A stretch of DNA of 64,000 bases from Methanosalsum natronophilum (GTDB lineage Archaea > Halobacteriota > Methanosarcinia > Methanosarcinales > Methanosarcinaceae), in assembly GCF_024808815.1 (NCBI RefSeq), contig NZ_JANUCS010000011.1:1-64000 (forward strand). Reading direction: 5' to 3'. A program made the translations under genes and the position numbers. Positions 1-9,916 of the stretch are shown piece after piece. The notes beneath the pieces are model-generated. The model did no database searches and had not been told where the DNA came from. It was given only the letters and a program-made list of their open reading frames with translations. Position 1 is the first letter of the stretch, and each line of letters begins with the position of its first letter.

Positions 1-90
1 CCATGCCGAACACAGAAGATAAGACTGCCAGCGTTCCACTCTGTACTGCGGTGCGAGAGCCTCCGGGAACAGTGGATCGCTGCTAGGTCC
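1..90 (+). rRNA. rrf: 5S ribosomal RNA, 3' part (5' end outside window)
   Basis: The first ~90 bases read as the 3' two thirds of an archaeal 5S rRNA. A CCATGCCGAACACAGAAG block matches the conserved loop B/C region, followed by the arm around TACTGCGGTGCGAGAGCCTCCGGGA and a closing CGCTGCTAGGTC. The 5' strand of the terminal stem lies before base 1, so the 3' end (about base 90) is set by analogy, not pairing. It is probably the last gene of an rRNA operon. T-rich sequence follows at 121-138. Confidence 0.85.
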
Positions 91-124
91 GATCATTCAA
101 GTAAATAAAAAATACCTTTGCTGA

Positions 125-138
125 ATTTTACTTTTTTA
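125..138 (+). terminator. T-rich terminator of the 5S rRNA transcript
   Basis: A T-rich stretch (TTTTACTTTTTTAT) lies about 35 bases after the 5S gene with no strong hairpin before it. Archaeal RNA polymerase commonly stops at oligo-T, so this is the likely rRNA terminator. It also separates the rRNA from the next gene, whose Shine-Dalgarno lies at 163. Confidence 0.4.
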
Positions 139-174
139 TAAAACTAATATCTATTTTGTTATGGAGTTGCTAAT

Positions 175-1242
175 ATTAGTGAAGTTTATTTTAAATCAGC
201 CGAAGATGTCAACCATAACTATAACCATTTAGATCAAATTAAAGATCTATTTGATCTTGTTTCTCCAGTAAATGAAGGAGATATTGTTGCTGTAAAAATC
301 CATCCGGGTGAATATGGAAATATTGCTTATATTAGACCAATAATTGTAAGAAAAATTGTTGATTTAATTAAGGAACAGGGCGGAAATCCATTTTTAACTG
401 ACACTACTGTGTTGTACAAGGGCCAAAGATTCAATGGAGTAGACTTACTTTTAACAGCTTTTGGAAATGGTTTCTCAGAGGCATCTATTCATGCTCCTTT
501 TGTAGTAGCTGATGGTTTAAGAGGAGATGATGCCATAAATATAGACATTAATGGAGAGTACTTATCTAATATTAGTGTTGCTTCTGCTATATGTAAAGCT
601 GATTCAATGATTGTTTTATCCCATTCAAAAAGTCATCCAGGGTCTGGATATGGTGGTGCAGTTAAAAACTTAGGTATGGGTTGTCTTGATAAAAAAGGAA
701 AAACTGCGGTACATGAAGTTGGAATACCTTCAATTGATTATAATAAATGTACCTCGTGCGAAAAGTGTTTAAATCAATGTGGTTGGAATGCGTTTAAAAA
801 AAATATTGAAGGTCAGGTATACTTAGATAAATCTCTTTGTAAGGGTGAATTGTCCTGTATTTCATGTTGTCCAAATGAAGCAATTGTACCACCAGTAGAT
901 TGCAATGAAAAGATGCAACTTAGGCTAGGTGAAGCTGCATTAGGTCCTGTAAAAGCTCTTAATCGTAAAATTGGATACATTAACTGGGCTTATGATATAG
1001 CACCTCTTTGTGACTGTTCAGATTTTTCTTTGCCGAATATAGCTGAAAATATTGGAATTTTGGCTTCAAAAGACCCAGTCGCAATTGATACAGCTTCAGT
1101 TGATTTGACGAACGAAAAAATGAAATTTGGTAGAACTGGCCTTATTGATCTTTGGGATACTGACCCAAAAATTCATTTATTTCAAGCAGAAAAAATGAAT
1201 TTAGGGACCTCTAACTATAACCTTATTAAAGATATTAAATAA
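175..1242 (+). CDS. DUF362 iron-sulfur protein, probable ATT start
   Basis: A 355-residue DUF362 family protein with a ferredoxin-like insert. Cysteine motif CTSCEKCLNQC lies near residues 193-203, a second set CKGELSCISCCP follows, and a glycine-rich GGAVKNLGMGC motif lies near residue 160. Such proteins probably bind two [4Fe-4S] clusters; the reaction is unknown. The frame is open from 148, yet it has no ATG, GTG or TTG before the GTG at 409, which falls inside conserved protein. ISEVYFKSAED at 175 matches the usual MSEVYF-type N-terminus. A GGAG at 163-166 sits 8 bases before the ATT at 175, so ATT is the best start. It follows the 5S gene and precedes NMD3 by 23 bases. Confidence 0.8.
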   Translation: MSEVYFKSAEDVNHNYNHLDQIKDLFDLVSPVNEGDIVAVKIHPGEYGNIAYIRPIIVRKIVDLIKEQGGNPFLTDTTVLYKGQRFNGVDLLLTAFGNGFSEASIHAPFVVADGLRGDDAINIDINGEYLSNISVASAICKADSMIVLSHSKSHPGSGYGGAVKNLGMGCLDKKGKTAVHEVGIPSIDYNKCTSCEKCLNQCGWNAFKKNIEGQVYLDKSLCKGELSCISCCPNEAIVPPVDCNEKMQLRLGEAALGPVKALNRKIGYINWAYDIAPLCDCSDFSLPNIAENIGILASKDPVAIDTASVDLTNEKMKFGRTGLIDLWDTDPKIHLFQAEKMNLGTSNYNLIKDIK

Positions 1243-1265
1243 ATAATGGAGATATTAAATCACAT

Positions 1266-2306
1266 ATGAACTCAATAGTATGCCCAAAATGTGGTAAATT
1301 CATTGAAAGTCTAATGGGCAGCTTATGTAAGGACTGCTATATTCAAAAATATGATCTTGCACATCTTCCTCATGTAATAGAAGTTGATATCTGCTCTAAA
1401 TGCGGTGCAATGTTTGATCGTGGACAATGGAACGATAGAAAAGATATTGAAGAAATTATCATGGAAAAAATTGAAAAGCATTTATTAATTCATGATGAAG
1501 CTAAGAATATTGAAATAGAATATGATATTTTAAAACTTTCTACGAATAAATATAATGTTAAAGTTAAATTGGATGCTACTATTCTTGGAGAGAATTTAAA
1601 GCAGACAATTATGACTGAAGTTAGAGTAAGCTTTAGGTCATGTGATGTTTGTAGCAGAATTTCAGGTGGCTATTATGAAGGTATTATTCAATTAAGAGCC
1701 ACTAATAGATTACCAACAAGAAAGGAAAAAGAAAGAAGTCTTTCAGTTACATCAGAAGTCCTTGGGGCCCAATATAATAAAGGTGATAGATTCTCGTTTA
1801 TAACTGATGTTCAAGAATTAAAGGCAGGTTTAGATATATATATAGGTTCTTCAAAAGCTGGTAGAAATGTGTGCAAATCTATAGAAGAAGATTTGGGAGG
1901 GCACTTTTTAGAATCACCGTCTCTTTATGGACAAAAAGATGGAAAAGAGTTGTACAGAATTACATTCTCTATGCGTTTACCAGAATTTAAAGCTGGAGAT
2001 ATTGTTCATGTAAATGATAAGCTGGTTTTGATTAGGAGTGTAGGTAAGACTGTAAACGTGCTTGATTTATCAACTGGTACAAGAATATCTTTAAAACTTA
2101 AAGAGTTAGATAATGCTAACTTGGTTGGGGATATAAATAATTCGAAGAGTACTGTTCTTGTTGCAAAAGAGGATGATATGATAATGGTACTTGATCCATT
2201 TAATTATCGTACTATCACGATGAAAAAACCATTACATTTAGAGGTTGATTCTGGAAAAGAAATAGATGTGATCAAGTTTGAAGATGAGTTGTTTGTTTTA
2301 CCTTAA
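1266..2306 (+). CDS. NMD3-family ribosome export/assembly protein
   Basis: A 346-residue archaeal NMD3 homologue. The N-terminus carries CxxC pairs (CPKC at 6-9, CKDC, CSKC and a later CDVC) for zinc binding, followed by the beta-rich OB/SH3-like body of this family. Eukaryotic NMD3 binds the 60S subunit and carries it out of the nucleus. In archaea a role in late 50S assembly or quality control is inferred. Length fits the archaeal form. It is 23 bases after the DUF362 gene and 45 bases before an ATP-grasp gene, probably co-transcribed. Confidence 0.85.
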   Translation: MNSIVCPKCGKFIESLMGSLCKDCYIQKYDLAHLPHVIEVDICSKCGAMFDRGQWNDRKDIEEIIMEKIEKHLLIHDEAKNIEIEYDILKLSTNKYNVKVKLDATILGENLKQTIMTEVRVSFRSCDVCSRISGGYYEGIIQLRATNRLPTRKEKERSLSVTSEVLGAQYNKGDRFSFITDVQELKAGLDIYIGSSKAGRNVCKSIEEDLGGHFLESPSLYGQKDGKELYRITFSMRLPEFKAGDIVHVNDKLVLIRSVGKTVNVLDLSTGTRISLKLKELDNANLVGDINNSKSTVLVAKEDDMIMVLDPFNYRTITMKKPLHLEVDSGKEIDVIKFEDELFVLP

Positions 2307-2351
2307 TTCAGTAAATACTTGTTTCTAAGATTTTTTAGAATAATGATTTGT

Positions 2352-3512
2352 ATGAAAAATGTGCTTATTATAGGCTTTAGTAGTAGAAATATTGTAAAAT
2401 CTGCTAATAATGCTGGATATAATGTTTATTCGATAGATTCATTTTGTGATTTTGATTGCAAATATTACTCCCAAAGCACTAGGATAATTGATTTGGGTGA
2501 TAAAACAAAAAGTTGCATTTTTCAGGAAATTCATGAACTAACTAAGAGTTTTAATGTTGAATTTGATTTTGCAATACTAGGTGCTGGTTTTGAGCATATT
2601 GATTTTTCTGAATTTAGTGTACCTGTATTGAACAATAAGTATGATGTCTTGGAAAAAGTTTCAAATAAGCTTAACCTTTCAAAGGAACTATCTAAGCTTA
2701 ATATTCCTCACCCAAAAATATATTGTCCATACGATATTGAAGAATGTGTTTTCCCTTTAATTGCTAAACCTATCTTAGGAGGAGGAGGAACATTTAATCA
2801 AAAATTGGAGGATTTGGAAGATTACTATAAGTTTAAAGATCATCTGGAGGTATCTTGTGGTAAGCTCACTGACTTTATTTTACAAGATTTTGTGGAAGGA
2901 GTTCCTGCAAGCGTATCTTTGATTTCAGCGGGCTCGAAATCAGTTCCACTATCTATAAATGAACAACTTATTGGTATAGAATGGCTTGGAAGCTATGCTT
3001 ATACATATTGTGGTAACATTACTCCACTTAAAAATTTCTATTCAAAACAAATGGAAAAGATTGCTGCAAATATTTCTAACGAACTTAATCTATTTGGTTC
3101 CAACGGTGTAGATTTCATTTTAACTAAAAATGGGCCTATTGTTATAGAGGTTAATGCTAGGTTTCAGGGTAGTTTGGATACCGTAGAATTAGCAACTAAT
3201 TTGAATCTTTTTAATGCGCATGTGAATTCTTTTAGATCTATACTTCCATCGGTTAATCCACTCAATTCCAGTTATGCAGGGAAAGCAGTTGCATATGCAG
3301 TGAAAGATTTTGTTGTAACTGATTCTATATTTGAAACAATTCTTGGCGAAAATAGTAGTGATATTCCTAACAAAGGTGATTTTATATGCACGGGTGACCC
3401 AATTACTTCTATTATAAAGAAAGGTTTTTCGAGACATGAAGTTTTACAGAGTTTATGGACATCTTCAAAAACTATATATAACTCAATTAATACTTCAGGA
3501 GAAGTTAAGTAA
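2352..3512 (+). CDS. ATP-grasp domain ligase (COG2232-like)
   Basis: A 386-residue protein starting MKNVLIIGFSSRN, a Rossmann-like pre-ATP-grasp domain. The central ATP-grasp fold follows, with a glycine loop (AKPILGGGGTFN near 145) and a metal/ATP segment IVIEVNARFQGSLD near 275. The family (predicted ATP-dependent carboligase) couples ATP hydrolysis to forming a C-N or C-S bond; the substrate is not known. The open frame begins at TTG 2319, but the conserved domain begins at the ATG at 2352, which I chose. ATG 2343 is an alternative. It sits between NMD3 and TFE; 150 non-coding bases follow. Confidence 0.75.
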   Translation: MKNVLIIGFSSRNIVKSANNAGYNVYSIDSFCDFDCKYYSQSTRIIDLGDKTKSCIFQEIHELTKSFNVEFDFAILGAGFEHIDFSEFSVPVLNNKYDVLEKVSNKLNLSKELSKLNIPHPKIYCPYDIEECVFPLIAKPILGGGGTFNQKLEDLEDYYKFKDHLEVSCGKLTDFILQDFVEGVPASVSLISAGSKSVPLSINEQLIGIEWLGSYAYTYCGNITPLKNFYSKQMEKIAANISNELNLFGSNGVDFILTKNGPIVIEVNARFQGSLDTVELATNLNLFNAHVNSFRSILPSVNPLNSSYAGKAVAYAVKDFVVTDSIFETILGENSSDIPNKGDFICTGDPITSIIKKGFSRHEVLQSLWTSSKTIYNSINTSGEVK

Positions 3513-3671
3513 GTAATTAGCATATTAGATATAGCTGTACGAAAGATCTTTTTAACTTTCAAAAATAAAATTAGAGATATTAAAGTCAAAAGAATAAAGA
3601 ATCAATTATTGTTCATTGTATGAAAAATTTCTAAGGCATGTACTTTAGTTGCATTATTAGAGGTGATTATT

Positions 3672-4172
3672 TTGGTAGATTTGAATGATCCTGTTGTTCG
3701 TGGTTACTTATCACGCCTTGTTGGAGATGATGGTTTGGAAATGATTGAAAAAATGCCTGAAGGTGATATTACTGATGAAAAAATAGCTGAAGAAACAGGC
3801 ATATTGCTTAACATAGTCAGGAGAACACTTTTCATTCTTTATGAAAATAAATTAGCTGTTTGCACAAGAGAAAGAGATTCGAGTAGTGGATGGCTCACTT
3901 ATCTATGGCATCTAGATTTGTCAGATATTGAACACCAGTTAGAAAAGGAAAGAAAAAAACTTCTTAGAAACTTACGAACAAGACTTGATTTCGAGGAAAA
4001 CAATGTTTTTTATAGGTGTCCAGAAAGCTGCCTTCGCATGGTTTTTGAGGAAGCTACTGAGACAGAGTTTCTGTGCATCAATTGTGGAGAAGATTTGGTT
4101 TTTGAAGATAATAGTGAAATGGTAAATGCTATAAGAAAAAGGGTTGATGCACTCAATATAGATGAATCTTGA
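3672..4172 (+). CDS. tfe: transcription factor E (TFE alpha)
   Basis: A 166-residue archaeal TFE, homologue of the eukaryotic TFIIE alpha subunit, which helps TBP/TFB-bound RNA polymerase open promoters. The N-terminal winged helix spans about 1-85 with the family stretch ETGILLNIVRRTLFILYEN. A charged linker follows, then a zinc ribbon. The first zinc pair is degenerate in spacing (CPESC at about 115); the second is CINC at about 134. I chose TTG at 3672: GAGGTG at 3660-3665 lies 6 bases upstream, whereas the GTG inside that Shine-Dalgarno (3663) would have no spacing. MVDLNDPVVRGYL also matches the family N-terminus. Confidence 0.9.
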   Translation: MVDLNDPVVRGYLSRLVGDDGLEMIEKMPEGDITDEKIAEETGILLNIVRRTLFILYENKLAVCTRERDSSSGWLTYLWHLDLSDIEHQLEKERKKLLRNLRTRLDFEENNVFYRCPESCLRMVFEEATETEFLCINCGEDLVFEDNSEMVNAIRKRVDALNIDES

Positions 4173-4217
4173 AAGTTATTTCAGATAATTGAATTAAGAA
4201 ACTTTAAATAACATTGA

Positions 4218-4769
4218 GTGTACTATTCATACTACCCATCGAATTACGTGATTTTCTTGAATGATCATGATAAAGAACTTTACTTAGCTCTTTTGAAAAA
4301 AGCAGGTTGTTCAGAAGATGTAATAGCACATTCAATTGCGGTATCCTCACTCGCTGAGGAAATTGGGGTTAAGCTTCTATCTAAAGGAATTGATTTAGAT
4401 ATTGAGTTGATAATAAAAGGTGCACTCCTTCATGATGTTGGGCGTGCTGTGACTCATGATGTAACTCACGTAATAGAAGGAGTAAAACTTGCTGAAAATT
4501 TCTCATTAGAACCTGAAGTCATAGGTATCATAAAGACTCATGTTGGTGCTGGAATAACATTCAAAGAAGCACGACAATTGGGATTCCCATTAGGTACATA
4601 TGTTCCACAAACTATAGAACAAAAAATAGTGGCGCATGCTGATAATTTAGTTAAAGGTAACAAAAGAATATCCTTACAAACACGTATTGAACATATGAAA
4701 AAAGAAAATATGTCTGATTATATTATTAAGAGAATTGTAAGGTTAGCAAGTGAAATTGAAAATTATTAA
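4218..4769 (+). CDS. HD-domain phosphohydrolase (HDIG type)
   Basis: A protein of up to 183 residues with the HD metal-dependent phosphohydrolase fold. The histidine of AHSIAV (near 37), the HDVGRAVTHD motif (near 74-83) and a later HADN (near 139) supply the metal ligands. Archaeal homologues are small uncharacterised HDIG proteins, so the substrate (nucleotide or cyclic phosphate) is unknown. The start is uncertain: GTG 4218, GTG 4251 and TTG 4257 are all in frame. The homologous region begins near LNDHDKELY, so the true N-terminus may be about 11-13 residues shorter than listed. Confidence 0.7.
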   Translation: MYYSYYPSNYVIFLNDHDKELYLALLKKAGCSEDVIAHSIAVSSLAEEIGVKLLSKGIDLDIELIIKGALLHDVGRAVTHDVTHVIEGVKLAENFSLEPEVIGIIKTHVGAGITFKEARQLGFPLGTYVPQTIEQKIVAHADNLVKGNKRISLQTRIEHMKKENMSDYIIKRIVRLASEIENY

Positions 4770-4884
4770 TACGGGAAAAGAAATATATATTGCAATTGCT
4801 TATTGAATGAATAGTACTGCTTTATACAGTACATTTCATTTTTACTAACAATAACTTTTCTCATTTTTATTTGAGGTATGTTTA

Positions 4885-5517
4885 ATGGTTGATGATAAAC
4901 ATTTAAAAGGTACAACTACTGTTGGCATAGTATGTAAAGACGGTGTTGTTCTAGCAACAGAGAAGAGAGCAACTATGGGTCATTTGATTGCAAGTAAAAC
5001 AGCAAAAAAAATCTATCAAATTGATGATTTAGTTGGTTTAACAACTGCTGGGTCAGTAGGAGATGCTCAACAGATAGTACGACTTATAAGCGTAGAATCA
5101 AGGTTATATAAGATGAGGAGACAAGAATCTATGACCATAAAAGGAATTACTACACTCTTATCCAATGTTCTTAGTGGACAGCGATATTATCCTTTAATGG
5201 TTCAACTTCTCATTGGTGGTGTTGACAAAAAAGGGCCTAACCTATATTCATTAGATGCTTTAGGTGGTGTTATTGAAGAGACCAAGTCAGTAGCTACTGG
5301 TTCAGGTTCCCCCATAGCATATGGTGTACTTGAAGATAGGTATCATGAAGATATGGCTATTGACGAAGGTGCAGAACTTGCAATACGTGCACTTCATAAT
5401 GCAATGAAGCGAGACTCTGCATCTGGTAACTCAATTGATGTTGTATGTATCACAAGCGATGGATATTCCTGCATGGAAGAAAGTGCAGTAAATGAAAAAA
5501 TCCAGTCCTTAAATTAA
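4885..5517 (+). CDS. psmB: proteasome beta subunit
   Basis: A 210-residue archaeal 20S proteasome beta subunit, the catalytic ring of the protein-degrading core particle. A 9-residue propeptide (MVDDKHLKG) is followed by TTTVG. Autocleavage would expose Thr10 as the N-terminal nucleophile; the mature-numbered Glu17 and Lys33 line up with the active-site Asp/Glu17-Lys33 pair. The C-terminal half has the [12 protein letters not shown] motif. The ATG has a GAGGT 7-8 bases upstream. The alpha subunit is not in the window. A hairpin plus T-run follows at 5560. Confidence 0.95.
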   Translation: MVDDKHLKGTTTVGIVCKDGVVLATEKRATMGHLIASKTAKKIYQIDDLVGLTTAGSVGDAQQIVRLISVESRLYKMRRQESMTIKGITTLLSNVLSGQRYYPLMVQLLIGGVDKKGPNLYSLDALGGVIEETKSVATGSGSPIAYGVLEDRYHEDMAIDEGAELAIRALHNAMKRDSASGNSIDVVCITSDGYSCMEESAVNEKIQSLN

Positions 5518-5559
5518 GTATAAAGATACTTTGTTAAGTATATTCTAGATGACTTGATC

Positions 5560-5590
5560 TGATCTCCTAATAAGAGGTCAGTATTTTTTA
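5560..5590 (+). terminator. hairpin plus T-run after psmB
   Basis: TGATCTC, a 7-base loop and GAGGTCA form a 7-bp stem (one G-U pair), followed by GTATTTTTTA. This looks like an intrinsic terminator for psmB, upstream of the aCPSF1 start at 5649. Confidence 0.5.
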
Positions 5591-5648
5591 AATAACTTTT
5601 AAAAATGAATGCACATTTTTGATTTTTCTGAAACAGGAAGGCTTTTTA

Positions 5649-7559
5649 ATGGCAGTTGAAGAAATTCTAGCAGATTTAAAAAAGAAAATTGAAGATGAAT
5701 TGCCCAAGGGTACTACAATTTCAAATGTTGAGTTTGAAGGCCCTCAACTGGTAGTTTATACTGAAGAGCCACGCAAATTTGCGGGAAACGGTGATATTGT
5801 AAGGAATCTGGCTAAAAACCTTAGAACAAGAATAGTTGTTAGGCCAGACCCAAAGGTCTTAGTTCCTGCAGAAGATTCAATAGAGCGTATAAAATCAATT
5901 GTTCCCGAAGATTCAGTTATATCTAACTTTTATTTTGACGAGGATGCTGGAGAGGTAATAGTAGAAGCTGAAAAACCAGGTCTTGTTATCGGAAAGCACG
6001 GTGAGACCTTACGTGAGATCACTAAATCTATTGGCTGGACCCCCAAAGTTGTCCGTACTCCTCCAATAAAATCAAGGACTGTAAATAATATTCGCGAGTT
6101 CATGCGAACAAATCTTAAAGAAAGAAAAGACATTTTAAAAACAGTTGGTAGACAAATACATCGAGAATGTACTTCTAAAGATGAATGGGTAAGAATAACA
6201 TCACTTGGAGGATGTAGGGAAGTTGGTAGAAGTTGTTTTATTCTTTCAACACCAGAATCAAAGGTAATGGTAGATTGTGGAGTCAATGTCGGGTCAGATG
6301 ACAATATGACACCTTATCTATATATACCTGAAGCATATCCACTCAACCAACTGGATGCAGTTATAGTGACACATGCACATCTTGATCATCAAGGTCTTAT
6401 TCCACTCTTATATAAATATGGATATGAAGGACCTATTTATTGTACACCACCAACACGTGACTTGATGGCACTACTAGAACTTGATTACATCGATGTTGCA
6501 GCAAGAGATGCTAAAAAGATACCTTATGAATCAGCTGATGTTCGTGAAGTACTCAAACATACAATTACTTTGGACTATGAAGAGGTTACAGATATCGCTC
6601 CTGACATTAAACTAACATTCCACAATGCTGGTCATATTCTGGGGTCTTCAATATCTCATTTCCATGTTGGCGATGGGCTGCATAATATTGTGATGACAGG
6701 TGATTATAAATATGGCCCTACTAGACTGTTTGATACAGCTACCAATAAGTTCCCAAGAGTTGAAACTGTGATTACTGAAAGTACATACGGTAATTCCAAT
6801 GCAATACAACCTTCACTCAAAGAAGCTGAAAAGAACTTGCAGAATATAGTTAAGCGAACTACCGAACGTAACGGAATTGTGATAATACCTGCTTTTGCGG
6901 TTGGTAGAAGTCAAGAAGTAATGATTGTTCTAGAAGAGGCTATAAGAAAAGGTATCATTAACGACATACCTGTTTACCTGGATGGAATGATATGGGAAGC
7001 TACTGCAATACACGCGACATATCCCGAGTATCTTAACAACGAACTTCGTAAACTTATATTTCAAAAAGGTCAGAACCCATTCCTTTCTGAAAACTTTAAA
7101 CCTGTAGATTCGTATGATCTCAGACGTAATATTATTGATAATCCTCATCCATGTGTTATTCTTGCTACTGCAGGTATGATGAATGCTGGCCCAATACTTG
7201 ATTATTTTAAAGCATTTGCACCTGATGATAAAAATACACTGGTTTTTGTTGGATATCAGGCCGATGGTACAATGGGTCGAAGGATTCAAAGGGGTTGGAA
7301 GGATATTCCACTACCAACAAAGAACGGTACTGAAATGATTAAGCTTAATATGGATGTAGAGATAGTTGATGGTTTCTCTGGGCACTCAGATAGAAAACAA
7401 TTGATGGATTACATAAAAAAGATGAAACCAAGGCCAGAAAGAGTTTTTACAATGCACGGAGAAGAAAGTTCTTGTATTGACCTTGCTAGTTCTATATATA
7501 AAAAATATAGGCTTGAAACACGTGCACTTACCAACTTAGAAACAGTTAGACTAGTTTAA
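5649..7559 (+). CDS. aCPSF1 / FttA beta-CASP ribonuclease and transcription terminator
   Basis: A 636-residue archaeal CPSF73-like nuclease. N-terminal KH domains (about 1-145, with [12 protein letters not shown]) are followed by a metallo-beta-lactamase core with HAHLDH (His242, His244, Asp246, His247) and ESTYG. The beta-CASP insert follows, and the C-terminal part has SGHSDR and MHGEE. Work on archaeal FttA/aCPSF1 shows that it cleaves nascent RNA at U-rich 3' ends, releases RNA polymerase and has exonuclease activity. The open frame begins earlier at TTG 5619, but ATG 5649 has AGGAAGG 8 bases upstream and starts the conserved N-terminus. Confidence 0.93.
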   Translation: MAVEEILADLKKKIEDELPKGTTISNVEFEGPQLVVYTEEPRKFAGNGDIVRNLAKNLRTRIVVRPDPKVLVPAEDSIERIKSIVPEDSVISNFYFDEDAGEVIVEAEKPGLVIGKHGETLREITKSIGWTPKVVRTPPIKSRTVNNIREFMRTNLKERKDILKTVGRQIHRECTSKDEWVRITSLGGCREVGRSCFILSTPESKVMVDCGVNVGSDDNMTPYLYIPEAYPLNQLDAVIVTHAHLDHQGLIPLLYKYGYEGPIYCTPPTRDLMALLELDYIDVAARDAKKIPYESADVREVLKHTITLDYEEVTDIAPDIKLTFHNAGHILGSSISHFHVGDGLHNIVMTGDYKYGPTRLFDTATNKFPRVETVITESTYGNSNAIQPSLKEAEKNLQNIVKRTTERNGIVIIPAFAVGRSQEVMIVLEEAIRKGIINDIPVYLDGMIWEATAIHATYPEYLNNELRKLIFQKGQNPFLSENFKPVDSYDLRRNIIDNPHPCVILATAGMMNAGPILDYFKAFAPDDKNTLVFVGYQADGTMGRRIQRGWKDIPLPTKNGTEMIKLNMDVEIVDGFSGHSDRKQLMDYIKKMKPRPERVFTMHGEESSCIDLASSIYKKYRLETRALTNLETVRLV

Positions 7560-7636
7560 GAATTGAGTTTGATTAAATATATAGTAGAGCCCAGTAGAAT
7601 TATTTGCTTGTAAAAAATTGATATTTCAGCATATTT

Positions 7637-8281
7637 TTATCTTAAGGCATAAAGATATTTAATTAGTTCTTGATGATTATCCAATATTTTATCAGCATCC
7701 TTTAATTTATCAGGTTTCACATAGGTAGGAATCGCTATACAATATATTCCAGCATTTTTAGCTGAAACTACTCCAAAGGTAGCGTTTTCTACGACCAAAC
7801 ACTCATCTGGCTCTATTTTAAGCTGTTCCAATGCATTTAAATATGGCTCTGGATCTGGCTTGCCATTATTAACATCGTTTCCTGTAATGATAACATCGAA
7901 AATATTAGGATACTGTTGATTTAATATTTCCCTGACAATTTTTTGATCTGCTCCTGAAACAACAGCCAAGCTAAACTTTATTTTAAGCTTTGTTAGACAC
8001 TCATTCATACCTGTAAATTCTTTTATTTCCCAATTATTAAAAAAGTGTTCTTTTTTTAATTTAGGTAACTGATCAAAATGCTCACGCTTTGGTACTTTAT
8101 TGTATTGTTCAAAGATTTTTTCTATCATGCCTTTACTATTTGAGCCTTCTAAATTGTAAATATCTTCTTTGGAAACACTTTCAATTCCTGCTTTATTAAA
8201 TGTATATATCCACGACTGTGCATGGTATGGCATAGAATCGATTAAAACTCCATCCATATCAAAAATAATAGCTTTTAACAT
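7637..8281 (-). CDS. HAD-family phosphatase (beta-phosphoglucomutase-like)
   Basis: A 214-residue HAD superfamily subclass IA hydrolase. FDMDGVLID contains the nucleophile Asp8 and general acid Asp10. The helical cap follows. SGAD (near 115) is motif II, a Lys in GKPDPEPYL (near 140) is motif III, and VVENATFG (near 163) is motif IV, where Glu replaces one of the usual acidic pair. The substrate is a phosphorylated small molecule such as a sugar phosphate; which one cannot be told. The gene is convergent with aCPSF1 and divergent from ftsZ, and stands alone. Confidence 0.8.
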   Translation of the reverse strand: MLKAIIFDMDGVLIDSMPYHAQSWIYTFNKAGIESVSKEDIYNLEGSNSKGMIEKIFEQYNKVPKREHFDQLPKLKKEHFFNNWEIKEFTGMNECLTKLKIKFSLAVVSGADQKIVREILNQQYPNIFDVIITGNDVNNGKPDPEPYLNALEQLKIEPDECLVVENATFGVVSAKNAGIYCIAIPTYVKPDKLKDADKILDNHQELIKYLYALR

Positions 8282-8595
8282 AGATGTTAATCTATTATTT
8301 GCATAGTATTTAATATTTTAATCATATATTACATCAAATTAACAAAATCATTTAAGTGTTCAATTAGATTAATATACGATATATTTATATACAAAAAACT
8401 TTAAAAGTTAATATTAAGTTTATCTTTTTAGATAATTGATAACTTAACATTAGAAACTAATTTATCTAGCAATATACTTATAGAGCTAAAACGTATAAAT
8501 GGTTACCTAACATGAAATCTAGATGATTATTGTTTAGATAAGGCTAGAATACAGTCACTTTAAAAGCAAAAATTAGAAGCAAAGAGGGGATGACT
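8282..8595 (+). promoter_or_regulatory. ftsZ upstream region with TATA-like boxes
   Basis: About 310 bases lie between the divergent HAD and ftsZ genes with no open frame of note. Archaeal TATA-like boxes are visible at about 8377-8390 (ATATTTATATAC) and 8491-8499 (GTATAAATG, preceded by AAAAC as a possible BRE). The second would give a leader of about 75 bases. A purine-rich GAGGGG at 8584-8589 is the ftsZ ribosome binding site. Confidence 0.4.
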
Positions 8596-9783
8596 TTGCA
8601 AGCAATAGTACAAGAAGCACTAAAACAAGCAGAAAATGAAAAAGCGTATAGAGAATCACTAAATGCAGCTGATGAGATCGAAACGTTCGGGCTACCCCGG
8701 ATTATGATTGTTGGCTGTGGTGGTGCTGGAAACAACACAGTTAATCGATTATACAATATAGGTATAGCAGGTGCTGAAACAGTTGCGATTAATACTGATA
8801 AGCAACACCTTGATAATATAAAGGCTGACAAAAAAATCCTTGTTGGAAAAACCTTGACAAGAGGATTAGGTGCTGGCGGGTATCCTGAAGTAGGTACTAA
8901 AGCGGCAGAACTTGCTCGTGGAACTCTTGAAGAAGTGTTCAAAGACAGTGATTTGGTGTTTGTAACTGCAGGTATGGGTGGAGGCACAGGTACTGGAGTA
9001 GCACCCGTTGTAGCAGAAGTTGCTAAAGAACAGGGAGCAATTGTTGTTGGAATGGTTTCAAGTCCTTTTAGAGTAGAGCGTGCAAGGACATTTAAGGCTG
9101 AAGAAGGTTTGGAAGATTTCCGTAGAGCTGCAGATACTGTTATTGTTCTTGATAATAATAGGCTACTAAACTACGTTCCAAATTTACCTATTGAACAAGC
9201 ATTTTCGGTTATGGATCAACTAATTTCAGAAACTGTTAAGGGTATTACAGAAACTATCACTCAACCATCTTTGATTAATCTTGATTATGCCGATATCAGG
9301 TCGATTATGTCATGTGGTGGTGTTGCAGTGATGCTAGTGGGTGAAAGTAAACATCAAGATAAAAGTGATGATGTTGTCCGCGCTGCTTTAAATCATCCAT
9401 TGCTAGATGTTGATTATAGAGGAGCTACTGGTAGTTTGGTACACATAACAGGTGGAACAGATCTAAGCTTGAAAGAAGCTGAGGAAGTTGCAGCATCTTT
9501 AACATATGAATTATCTCCAGATGCAAATGTTATTTGGGGTGCACGAATAAGAGAAGATTATGAAGGAAAGATTCGTGTAATGGCTATCATGACTGGAGTA
9601 CAGTCACCACAGATACTGGGCGAACCCTATGAAGCAAATGTGGTAGGTAGGCAAAATGTAGGTGCATCTTATGACAGCATGTATGGCAGCACTAATGCTA
9701 ACATGAAAAAGAAGAGGAGGGCAACAGCTGAGCCATTGTCTTCTACTAAAAATGGTGGATCTATAATTGATATGATTCAATAA
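8596..9783 (+). CDS. ftsZ: cell division protein FtsZ
   Basis: A 395-residue tubulin-like GTPase that assembles the division ring. GTP-binding motifs include [12 protein letters not shown] (near 41-52), the tubulin signature GGGTGTG (near 128-134) and [13 protein letters not shown] variable basic tail with [10 protein letters not shown] ends in SIIDMIQ, probably the site for partner binding. GAGGGG at 8584-8589 abuts the ATG at 8590 but is 6 bases from the TTG at 8596. I therefore prefer TTG, giving MQAIVQEAL, as in relatives I recall. A hairpin terminator follows. Confidence 0.94.
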   Translation: MQAIVQEALKQAENEKAYRESLNAADEIETFGLPRIMIVGCGGAGNNTVNRLYNIGIAGAETVAINTDKQHLDNIKADKKILVGKTLTRGLGAGGYPEVGTKAAELARGTLEEVFKDSDLVFVTAGMGGGTGTGVAPVVAEVAKEQGAIVVGMVSSPFRVERARTFKAEEGLEDFRRAADTVIVLDNNRLLNYVPNLPIEQAFSVMDQLISETVKGITETITQPSLINLDYADIRSIMSCGGVAVMLVGESKHQDKSDDVVRAALNHPLLDVDYRGATGSLVHITGGTDLSLKEAEEVAASLTYELSPDANVIWGARIREDYEGKIRVMAIMTGVQSPQILGEPYEANVVGRQNVGASYDSMYGSTNANMKKKRRATAEPLSSTKNGGSIIDMIQ

Positions 9784-9805
9784 GATAAAAGAATTATAAT
9801 TCTTG

Positions 9806-9848
9806 ATAATGCCTCATATTTCAATGAGGACATTATTCATATTTTTTG
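9806..9848 (+). terminator. ftsZ hairpin terminator
   Basis: ATAATG-CCTCAT, a 6-base loop and ATGAGG-A-CATTAT form a 12-bp stem with one bulge, then a run of six T at 9842-9847. It resembles an intrinsic terminator and ends the ftsZ transcript. Confidence 0.6.
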
Positions 9849-9916
9849 AGGACTTGTATTTTTCTATTTTTATTTCAAACATAATCTTTTTAATATAATT
9901 TACTTCTATTAAGTTT

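Noticed and set aside
161-232. ATG at 161 as start of the DUF362 protein
   Set aside because: It is in a different frame and hits a stop after about 23 codons; the bases around it act as the GGAG ribosome site.
3189-3589. Minus-strand frames inside and after the ATP-grasp gene
   Set aside because: Antisense shadows with no ribosome site and low-complexity composition.
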